From positions 1-22,110 of the forward strand of contig CAJUOE010000302.1 in the NCBI GenBank assembly GCA_910587895.1: DNA of 22,110 nt, written 5' to 3'. The stretch comes from an uncultured Lachnospiraceae bacterium (GTDB taxonomy: Bacteria; Bacillota; Clostridia; Lachnospirales; Lachnospiraceae). Both the position numbers and the translations under genes were made by a program. The notes under the pieces were generated by a model, which did no database searches, had not been told where the DNA came from, and saw only the letters and a program-made list of their open reading frames with translations. The number at the start of each line of letters is the position of its first letter. The first letter of the stretch is position 1. Of this stretch, positions 8,782 to 16,200 are shown piece by piece.

Positions 8782-10200
8782 TTAAAACCGGAAATCCCGC
8801 TCTCCATTGTGGATATTTGCAAGGTAATCCCGGACTTTTTCTTTGACCTTCGGATTGGTGATGACGTCCATCTCTTTTTCAATCAGTTTATCACCGATAA
8901 CCCTCGTCTCCTCAGAGGCATAATCCTCCAGATATTCTTTCAAGGTCATCAATGCATTGGGATGACAGCAGTTTACAATCTGCCCGCTCTTTAAAAGCGT
9001 CATGAAACGGTCTCCCGTCCTGCCTTCCCGGTAACATGCCGTACAGAAACTTGGCACATAGTCCATCTCCATCAGCCACCTTACCACTTCATCCAGCGTC
9101 CGGTTATCGCTCACGTCGAACTGCGCGGAATTCTCCTCCTCAGGTTCCGGCTCGGCATAGCCGCCAACGCTGGTTCTTGACGCCCCGCTAATCTGGGAAA
9201 TCCCCAAATGCAGCACCTTTTCCCTGCACTTCTGGCTCTCCCTGGTGGATACAATCATGCCGGTGTATGGCACCGCAATACGGATACATGCGACAATCTT
9301 TGCAAAAATCTCATCGGAAATTCCATTGTCAAAGACATCCGGGTCAATATCGTCCGCACGGCGCAGGCGCGGTACGCTAATGGTGTGGGGGCCTACGCCC
9401 TTATATGCCTCCAGATGCTCCGCGTGCATGAGGATGCCGGTAAAGTCATACCGGTAATTATTGAGTCCATAAAGCACGCCCAGGCCTACATCGTCAATGC
9501 CGCCATCCATCGCGCGGTCCATCGCCTCCGTATGATAGGCATAATCGTGCTTGGGGCCTGTGGGATGCAATTTCTCATAAGATTCCTTATGGTATGTCTC
9601 CTGAAACAAAATATAAGTGCCGATGCCCGCATCCTTCAATTTCCGGTAATTTTCTACCGTAGTCGCCGCGATATTGACATTCACGCGGCGAATCGCTCCG
9701 TTTTTGTGCTTGATCCCGTATATCGTTTTGATGCACTCCAGAATATATTCAATCGGGTTATTCACCGGATCTTCGCCAGCCTCCAGCGCAAGGCGTTTAT
9801 GCCCCATATCCTGCAATGCCGTAACCTCTTTTACAATTTCTTCCTGCGTGAGTTTCTTGCGTGCAATATGCTTGTTTTTCACATGGTAAGGACAATACTC
9901 ACAGCCGTTCACACAGTAATTGGACAAATACAACGGCGCGAACATGACAATCCTGTTTCCGTAGAAATCCTTCTTAATTTGCTCCGCAAGTGCATAGATT
10001 TCCTGATTCTTATCTTCCAGCTCACAGTCCAGGAGCACGGCTGCCTCACGGTGGGAAAGCCCTTTTCTCTCCCGCGCCTTTGTCAAAATTTCGTCAATCA
10101 GCTTGCGGTTATTCTTATTTTTCTCAGCATATGCCAGTGATTCCAGAATCTCCTCATGACTGATAAATTCCTCTGCTTTTGGTGACATTACATTATACAT
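8782..10200 (-). CDS. hydG: [FeFe]-hydrogenase H-cluster maturase HydG (radical SAM tyrosine lyase)
   Basis: 472 residues, the usual HydG length. HydG cleaves tyrosine and supplies the CO and CN- ligands of the H-cluster as an iron synthon. The radical SAM cluster motif CxxxCxxC is Cys96, Cys100 and Cys103 (NYCVNGCEYC). The second, HydG-specific cluster is represented by Cys386 and Cys389 in CTACYREGRTGDRFM and by Cys411-Cys412 in VNCCHPNA. This C-terminal region distinguishes HydG from its relative ThiH. The start ATG has AGGAGG 8 nt upstream. It lies 55 nt downstream of hydE with no promoter or terminator between, so the two share a transcript. hydF and the hydrogenase itself are not in the window. 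Confidence 0.97.
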   Translation of the reverse strand: MYNVMSPKAEEFISHEEILESLAYAEKNKNNRKLIDEILTKARERKGLSHREAAVLLDCELEDKNQEIYALAEQIKKDFYGNRIVMFAPLYLSNYCVNGCEYCPYHVKNKHIARKKLTQEEIVKEVTALQDMGHKRLALEAGEDPVNNPIEYILECIKTIYGIKHKNGAIRRVNVNIAATTVENYRKLKDAGIGTYILFQETYHKESYEKLHPTGPKHDYAYHTEAMDRAMDGGIDDVGLGVLYGLNNYRYDFTGILMHAEHLEAYKGVGPHTISVPRLRRADDIDPDVFDNGISDEIFAKIVACIRIAVPYTGMIVSTRESQKCREKVLHLGISQISGASRTSVGGYAEPEPEEENSAQFDVSDNRTLDEVVRWLMEMDYVPSFCTACYREGRTGDRFMTLLKSGQIVNCCHPNALMTLKEYLEDYASEETRVIGDKLIEKEMDVITNPKVKEKVRDYLANIHNGERDFRF

Positions 10201-10255
10201 TTTCTTATCCTCCTGATTTCTATTATCTGGCTTTGATACAAAACATCAAAACCTT

Positions 10256-11302
10256 TTAAGTTCCATAGTCTCCCCGGCTGACACAAAGCCGATAGCCAAT
10301 GCTTTCCACTCTGCGGCTTAAGCAGTTACGACATTCCGCCGCCTCATCGCCGGTACAGATTTTATTATCATAAAGTTCATATTTCCTGCGGACAGATGTC
10401 GGCGAAAGGTTCGGCATAACCACATTTGCCCCCGCCAGAATGCCTTTCTCCCTGCCCCTTTTATCTATCGTCCCCAGGGCAGTTGTCGCGGGCAAAAGCA
10501 ATTTTGGCAGCATGACCCGCAAAAGCCCAATCATAAATAATGTTAATTCCACCGTTCCCCCGGTCTCATTCGCAAACGGCGTATCATGGTGCGGCACAAA
10601 AGGCCCGATGCCCACCATATGCGGCTCAAGCTCCCGGATAAACATCATATCCTCCGCCAGATGCTCCGCCCCCTGCCCGGGACTTCCGACCATGAACCCG
10701 GTTCCAGTCTGGTATCCGATTTCCTTTAAATCATAAAGGCATCTCTTTCTGTTCGCTGCGGACAGCTCCGGTGGATGAAGGCTTTTGTAATGCTCCTCGT
10801 CTGCTGTCTCGTGCCGCAGCAGATAACGATCCGCACCCGCCTCAAACAACCTGCGGTAGCTCTCTTTTGTGCGCTCTCCCAGGGAAAGCGTGATGGCGCA
10901 ATCCGGATAGCCCGATTTTATCGCATATACCATGCGCTCCAGTTTCTCCTGCGTAAACCATCCGTCCTCGCCGCCCTGAAGCACAAACGTCCGAAATCCC
11001 AGCTCATACCCGCTCCGGCAGCATTCCATAATCTGTTCTTCTGTCAGGCGGTAACGCTCTGCACTGCGGTTGCTCCTGCGGATACCGCAGTAATAACAGT
11101 CATTTTTACAGTAATTCGTAAATTCTATCAGCCCTCTGGTGTAAATCTGATTGCCATAATATCTGTGCTGCCACATCCTCGCCTTCTCAAACAGATATTC
11201 CGCCGATTCCTCATTGCGGTTTTCGATAAGCGTTATCCACTCCTCTTTCGTAAGACGTGAATCTGTCTCTAATTTATCTATCAGCTGTTTCCACAAATCC
11301 AT
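10256..11302 (-). CDS. hydE: [FeFe]-hydrogenase H-cluster maturase HydE (radical SAM)
   Basis: 348 residues, normal for HydE, a radical SAM enzyme that acts with HydG and HydF to build the dithiomethylamine-bridged diiron site. The SAM cluster motif is Cys65, Cys69 and Cys72 (NYCKNDCYYC). Near the C-terminus Cys316, Cys324 and Cys327 keep the 8- and 3-residue spacing I recall for the accessory second cluster of Thermotoga HydE. VLQGGEDGW and the PHMVGIGPFVPHHDTPF segment are typical of HydE and related BioB/PylB-type enzymes. The start ATG has TTGGAGG 4-5 nt upstream. It is the first gene of the hydE-hydG unit and is preceded by a structured leader ending in a terminator (11314-11346), so expression is probably controlled by transcription attenuation. 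Confidence 0.96.
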   Translation of the reverse strand: MDLWKQLIDKLETDSRLTKEEWITLIENRNEESAEYLFEKARMWQHRYYGNQIYTRGLIEFTNYCKNDCYYCGIRRSNRSAERYRLTEEQIMECCRSGYELGFRTFVLQGGEDGWFTQEKLERMVYAIKSGYPDCAITLSLGERTKESYRRLFEAGADRYLLRHETADEEHYKSLHPPELSAANRKRCLYDLKEIGYQTGTGFMVGSPGQGAEHLAEDMMFIRELEPHMVGIGPFVPHHDTPFANETGGTVELTLFMIGLLRVMLPKLLLPATTALGTIDKRGREKGILAGANVVMPNLSPTSVRRKYELYDNKICTGDEAAECRNCLSRRVESIGYRLCVSRGDYGT

Positions 11303-11311
11303 ATTGCCTCC

Positions 11312-11463
11312 AATAAAAAACCTCCCGCGCCAAAGGCATGGAGGTTTGCATACGCTTATGACAGAGGTCTTTTCGGACCTCTCCTGCGATTTCTCTTACA
11401 TAATGTTTCTTTGTGCAATCCCCATTCCCTTCAGGTTCCCCTTGTGGTCTGGTTTTTTCATAT
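11312..11463 (-). ncRNA. Structured 5' leader of hydE, candidate riboswitch or attenuator (class unknown)
   Basis: About 150 nt lie between the predicted transcription start (near 11463) and the hydE ribosome binding site. On the minus strand a closing helix can form between 11467-11458 and 11361-11353 (UAUGA with UCAUA, plus CGCU with AGCG). A second hairpin is AGAGGUC-CGAAAA-GACCUCU (11382-11363). Between them is a purine-rich core with several GGG and GGGG runs (11450-11385). The leader ends in an intrinsic terminator next to the ribosome binding site. The 3' arm GACCUCU can also pair with the terminator's GGAGGUU arm, so two exclusive folds are possible. It lacks the conserved cores I know for SAM, TPP, FMN, cobalamin, THF, glycine, T-box or c-di-GMP RNAs. 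Confidence 0.55.
11314..11346 (-). terminator. Intrinsic terminator/attenuator in the hydE leader
   Basis: On the minus strand AACCUCC (11346-11340) pairs with GGAGGUU (11325-11319) around a 14-nt loop, followed by a U-run from the A tract at 11314-11320. The GGAGG ribosome binding site of hydE starts three nucleotides further on. A terminator after the promoter and before the start codon implies regulated read-through. Confidence 0.75.
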
Positions 11464-11469
11464 AGCGAC

Positions 11470-11498
11470 ATTATACTGTACAATCCGTGAGATTACAA
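11470..11498 (-). promoter_or_regulatory. Sigma-70 type promoter of the hydE-hydG operon
   Basis: TTGTAA (11493-11498), a 17-nt spacer and TATAAT (11470-11475) on the minus strand. The start would be near 11463, giving a leader of about 160 nt. Confidence 0.7.
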
Positions 11499-11665
11499 GA
11501 TGATTTTTTTCATAATCTTTTTCATAAATTCTTTCGAAATCTTTATCTTTCTTTTAGAAATTGTCCACACTTTGCACACAATTATCTTTTATACTTGGTT
11601 TATCAAATGAAGTTGATGGCATAAACATAAGCGCGCACCGTTATCAGCTTCGACTAAAAATTACG

Positions 11666-11686
11666 AACTTTATACTATATAAAGTT
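11666..11686. repeat. Perfect 9-3-9 palindrome upstream of the hydE promoter
   Basis: AACTTTATA (11666-11674) and TATAAAGTT (11678-11686) flank CTA. The symmetry and AT-rich arms look like a dimeric repressor or activator site about 170 bp upstream of the hydE -35 box. There is no U-run to make it a terminator. Confidence 0.5.
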
Positions 11687-11705
11687 GTTTTACATATATT
11701 TAATT

Positions 11706-11731
11706 GGTGCCACCGCCCAAGATGTGGCACC
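11706..11731. repeat. Inverted repeat, 8-bp stem with 10-nt loop
   Basis: GGTGCCAC (11706-11713) and GTGGCACC (11724-11731) pair perfectly. On the minus strand an AT-rich stretch follows, so it may be a second, weaker terminator after the amidohydrolase gene. Confidence 0.5.
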
Positions 11732-11761
11732 CCATGAAACATTTCATAAATTTACTCCCCC

Positions 11762-11789
11762 AAAAAGCGTTGCCGCAAGGCAGCGCTTT
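11762..11789 (-). terminator. Terminator of the amidohydrolase gene
   Basis: AAAGCGTTGCC (11764-11774) and GGCAGCGCTTT (11779-11789) form an 11-bp stem with one U-G wobble and a GCAA tetraloop. On the minus strand the stem ends in UUUUU from the A tract at 11762-11766. It lies about 100 nt after the stop codon. Confidence 0.7.
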
Positions 11790-11885
11790 CCTTCCGTTTA
11801 TCCATATTGCCCCATCCACATAAGCTATTACCTCAAATTGCTCTTTCCACATAACCCATAGTTCCTAACTGCCTTATCCGCGCAT

Positions 11886-13061
11886 TCAACACTCTGAATT
11901 AGAATATACAATTTTTCCGTCTATGATAACATATTTCATCTTTGTATCTGATACCATAGGATTGCCCGCAGCTATTACAATATCTGCGTCCTTACCAGTT
12001 TCCAGAGAGCCGACCCGCTCCTCGACCCCGATATGACAGGCGGCATTGATGGTGATTGCCTGTAAGGCGTCAAACTCGTCCATACCGGATTTTACCGCAA
12101 GCCCGGCGCACAGAGCCAGATACTGCTGTGGGATCACCGGAGAATCCGTGATAATCGACACCTGGCATCCAGCGCGGGCAAGGTCGCCGGGCGTCTCAAA
12201 ACTTTTATTTTTTAACTCGAATTTTGTCGCATGTCCCAGCGTAGGTCCGACCGCCACCGGATAACCCTCCCGCGCCAGGTCGTCGGCAATCAGCGAACCG
12301 TCCGTACAGTGGTCAAGGGCAAGCCTGAGATGAAATTCCTTTGCAATCCGTATCGCTGTATAAATGTCATTTGCCTGATGGACATGTGCTTTCAGCGGCA
12401 GCAAGCCCTCGATGACGGGAATCATTGCTTCCAGCCTTGCGTCAAAAGGCGGACATTTCAATATGTCATCCCCCGCCGCCCGTTTCCTTGCCAGATAATC
12501 CTGCGTCTGCTGCAAAATTACCCGCAGCTTTGATGCCGTGCTCATGCGGGAATAATTATCTTTATCCTTATAACATGCCTTGGGGTTCTCACCAAAAGCG
12601 CATTTCATGGCAATTTTGTCCTTAACCACCATATCATCTATCCGTTTTCCCGCAGTCTTAAAGGCTGTAAAGGTACCGCCAAGAACATTGGAACTGCCCG
12701 GGCCCGCCGCCACGCAGGTAACGCCTCCTTCCACGGCAAGGCGAAGGCTTTCGTCCTGCGGATTAATCCCATCTATCGCCGACAACTGCGGTGTCAGTGC
12801 GTTTGTTACCTCATTGTAATCCGCTCCTTCAAATCCGACGCCATACCCATCCAGCCCCAGATGGCAATGCGCTTCCACAAATCCGGGATAAATTTGCGCT
12901 CCTGCGGCGTCCAGTGTCTTTGCGCGCTTAATGTTCCTGCTCTTTAACACCGGCGCAATTTCTGTAATTTTGCCATCCTCGACCAGGATATCCGCCACAT
13001 ACGGTTCCCGGTGAATGGCATCATGTATCCATCCGTGTTGAATTACCAGTTTTTCTTTCAT
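11886..13061 (-). CDS. Metal-dependent amidohydrolase, substrate unknown
   Basis: 391 residues of the amidohydrolase superfamily, most like the imidazolonepropionase/dihydroorotase-like 'amidohydrolase' group. An N-terminal beta-sandwich (1-58) leads into the metal-binding HxH, His65 and His67 (EAHCHLG). His226 and His228 (KAHVHQ), His251 (LDHCTDG) and Asp306 (ITDSPV) follow, giving a complete-looking metal and catalytic set in the TIM barrel. The C-terminal end returns to the sandwich (GSLETGKDADIV). There is no signal peptide, so it is cytoplasmic. Its natural substrate cannot be predicted; distant members hydrolyse cyclic amides or act on dipeptide-like compounds. The start ATG lies next to a duplicated Shine-Dalgarno (13061-13090). 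A terminator follows; a promoter was not clear. Confidence 0.9.
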   Translation of the reverse strand: MKEKLVIQHGWIHDAIHREPYVADILVEDGKITEIAPVLKSRNIKRAKTLDAAGAQIYPGFVEAHCHLGLDGYGVGFEGADYNEVTNALTPQLSAIDGINPQDESLRLAVEGGVTCVAAGPGSSNVLGGTFTAFKTAGKRIDDMVVKDKIAMKCAFGENPKACYKDKDNYSRMSTASKLRVILQQTQDYLARKRAAGDDILKCPPFDARLEAMIPVIEGLLPLKAHVHQANDIYTAIRIAKEFHLRLALDHCTDGSLIADDLAREGYPVAVGPTLGHATKFELKNKSFETPGDLARAGCQVSIITDSPVIPQQYLALCAGLAVKSGMDEFDALQAITINAACHIGVEERVGSLETGKDADIVIAAGNPMVSDTKMKYVIIDGKIVYSNSEC

Positions 13062-13090
13062 GCCTTCCTCCTATTTGCCTTCCTCCTATT
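13061..13090 (-). repeat. Tandem 15-bp duplication of the ribosome binding site
   Basis: TGCCTTCCTCCTATT is present twice in perfect tandem (13061-13075 and 13076-13090). On the minus strand this gives two AGGAGGAAGGC elements 15 nt apart upstream of the amidohydrolase start codon. The nearer one has the normal distance to the ATG; the farther one is too distant to serve that start. Confidence 0.9.
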
Positions 13091-13135
13091 AGTATGGCGG
13101 ATTTTATGGAAAATCATTCTTTTCTACACAACAAG

Positions 13136-13172
13136 CTGCCGCATCAAACCGGTTTCCCGGCCGATGCGGCAG
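13136..13172 (-). terminator. Probable terminator of the GH127 glycosidase gene
   Basis: CTGCCGCATC (13136-13145) and GATGCGGCAG (13163-13172) form a perfect 10-bp stem, about 38 nt after the stop codon. The following minus-strand sequence is U-rich but interrupted (CUUGUUGUGU), so termination may be incomplete. Confidence 0.65.
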
Positions 13173-13209
13173 TTTACGTTTATGCCATCACCTTATTTCT
13201 TAGCGGTTT

Positions 13210-16200
13210 TTATTTTACCGTAAGTGTGAATGTCATTTTCTTCTTGTTGAAGGTCTTAACCGTGATCGTGGTCTTGCCTTTCTTCTTCGCCTTAATCTTA
13301 CCCTTGGCGTCTACCGTAGCAATCTTCTTCTTGGAAGACGTATACGTAATCTTATAGCTTGCCGTTCCCTTCGGCAGCGTTACCTTCAGGGTTGCGGATT
13401 TGCCTTTCTTTAAGGTTGCCTTCTTATTCTTAATTGCCTTCTTATTGAAGGTCACCTTGGAAATCTTCTTCGGCGCTTTCTTAACGGTAATCGTGTACTC
13501 TGTTATCTTTCCGGTTGTGTTGTTCGTTGCCTTTACAACTGCTTTACCGGTCTTCATACCCTTTACCTGGCCTGTTTTGGCATTCGTTATCTTTACTACA
13601 CTGGACTTGGATGTCGTATAAGTGCTGCCATTGCTCTTTACGGAAAAGCTTTCCTTCAAACCAATGGTTGCTTTCTTCTTCGTCGTGGTGTAAGCCACAA
13701 GCTCTCTTACCGCATTATCCAGATCCGCCTTCGCTTTATCTACCTGCGCCTGTGTTGCTGTACTGTTGGCTGCTACCGCCTCTGCTGCCCGCAGCGCTGT
13801 CTGCATCTTCGTCCAGCTTGCCGGCGTGTAAGCCGCCTGTACTTTCGCCTTTGCTGCCGCAATAGAGGCATTTAAGGCCGTTTTGTTCACGTCCTCGGTT
13901 GATCCGCCATTCTTTTGCAGCTTGCTCTCTGCTGTCGCCAAGGCTTCCGTTGCAGCATTTACCTCTGCCTGTGTTATGTCTTTGGCATTTAAGACTTTCT
14001 GTGCGTTTTTAATCGCTGTGGCATATGCATCCCACACTTCTGCCGTATACTGGTTCTTGTCGTAAGTTCCTTCCCTTTCAACTGCCGCTTTCAGGTTATT
14101 ATAAGAAGCCACGGTAACCAGTTTCTTAGCAGCATCCGTCAACAATTTATTGGTAGCCTCTATGGTGCTTGCACTCGCATCTTCTGCAACTTCATCCGCC
14201 CTTTTCAGCACACTGGCTAAGGCTGCATAGCCTGCAGGCAGATAATCACTCTCTTTGTATGCTTTGTACGTTGCAAGGCCGTTTTTAAAGGCCTCTACCT
14301 CAGCTGCCGTTGCCTTTTTCTTCAAAGCGTCTTTTGCATTGTCAAGAGATGCGTTCAACGCTTCAATCTGGGACTGGCTTGCATTTGCTGCTGACTGCTT
14401 GATGTCATTCAGTACCCGGGTGAAATCTGCCCAGCTCTCCTTTGTATATTCTGTCTGGTTGACAGATGCCAGGACACTTTCTACGCTCGTCGTCAATGCA
14501 GTAACTGCTGATGAACTTGCCTTCTTCTCCAGCTTATCTTTTGCCGTATCCAGAGAAATTTTAGCTGCCGCTACCTGGTTTGCGCCCGGATCTGTACTTT
14601 CTGCAACTGCCTTTACTTCCGCCAGCGTATATGCAAAACGTTTCCAGCTGTCCGCCGTATATTCACTTTCTACATATTTTGCAACTTCTGTTGCCAGGCC
14701 ATTGACTGCCGCTGCCCCGGCTTTCTTATCCAGCTTTGAAATCACGTTCTCCAGCGCGCTCTTTGCTGCCGCTACCGCTGCCTCGCCCGGCTCCGTGCTG
14801 TTGGCAACGGTGTTCGCCTGTGTATAAGCTGCCCTCACCTTTGCCCAGCTTGCCGCGGTATATTCACTCTCTGTATACTTAGCCAACTCTGCTTTGAGGT
14901 CATTGACTTGAGCCGCTGTTGCCTTCTTATCCAGGCTTTCTGCCGCTGCCGCCAGTTTCTTTCTTGCCGCGTTGATTGCTGACTTGCCGGAATTTGCTTC
15001 TAACACTTCCTTTGCTTCTGCCAAAGTCTTTTCAAACTCTGTCCAGCTTGCAGTTGAATACAATTCCTTATCGGTCTCATATTTTGTAACCATATTCTGC
15101 AAAGTTGCTACCACTGCAGCATCAGCTTTCTTATCCAGTTTTGCATTTGCAACCAACAATGCCTTCTCAGCCTCTGTCAGTGCAATTATGCCGATATTTG
15201 CATTTTCTACGGCCGCTTTTGCTGCTGTAAGCGCTGTCTGCAACGCATCCCAGCTTTCGGTCGTATAGTCGCTCTGGTTCAGTTTCTTAACGGCTGCGTC
15301 TATCTCTGATACCTTACCGGACAATTCTGTCTTCTGTGCATCTGTTGCTGTGATATCGCCTATCAGTTTCCAGTCATAAACACAAACTGGCTTGTTGTTA
15401 TCATGCACCATGGTTACGCGAATTGCAGTAGTTGTAACAGGCTGCTCAAATTCATATGAGTTTATTGTATCTTTTGGATATGTCCACGTTCCTTTCCTTG
15501 TAACTTCCTTCCATGCTGCGCCATCCTTATATTCCACTTTTATGTTTGTCGGCGGCAAGCAGTTCGCATCCCCAAAGAATTTGATTGTCATGCCACTAAT
15601 TTGTACGCTCTTATCGCCAAAATCATACATCATCCATTGAGGCGACGTTGCAATATTGGGATCCGAATGTCCATTCCAGTACGTATCCATACTATCATCT
15701 GCAAATAAATCCGCGCCCATACCCCATCCTGTAAAGCTTACGGATGGCGTTGCATAATTGCGAAGCTGTGGTATGGGGATAACCGGAATCTCCGGTTCTG
15801 CATCATCCGGTGAAACATCCGTGCCTCCGCTGGAACTTGCATTTGCTGCATTTGTCCAGATTAACATCTTGGAAGAATTATTCTTCGGATTCTCCTGTCC
15901 TGCTACAAATTCCGCATCATCCCCACGGTTATTCCATGCATAGTACGGAATTGCCTGTAATTTGGCATCAACCTGATTGCTGCCGTCCTGATATTTGACA
16001 TTACCTGTAATCTCTACGACGCCATTTAACAGATCTTCATTATAGGTTGCTGTCAGCTGCACATCTCTCGGAATCACGAAATTCAGCGGATTAAAATCTG
16101 AAATCTCCGGATTAAGCTGTGCATTTCCGGCTTTCTCCATACAATATACAATCGGCCCTCTCTGGATAGCAATTCTTCCCTGTGTCGCTACAATATTCGG

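Larger units (their letters stand above)
11499..11761. other. Gene-free AT-rich intergenic stretch with inverted repeats
   Basis: I see no convincing gene on either strand. A 29-codon frame from the ATG at 11733 has no ribosome binding site and runs through a hairpin. The stretch holds a perfect 9-3-9 palindrome (11666-11686), an 8-bp stem (11706-11731) and a short palindrome ATGAAA-CA-TTTCAT (11733-11746). It lies between the amidohydrolase terminator and the hydE promoter. Confidence 0.6.

Noticed and set aside
11312..11463. Assignment of the hydE leader to a SAM, cobalamin, TPP or T-box RNA
   Set aside because: The GGG-rich core superficially recalls cobalamin and TPP elements, but their conserved core strings and the T-box sequence are missing.
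11274..11483. A 69-codon minus-strand frame covering the hydE leader
   Set aside because: Its ATGs lie in the -10 box or at the predicted transcript start, there is no ribosome binding site, it reads through two hairpins and a terminator, and it overlaps the start of hydE.
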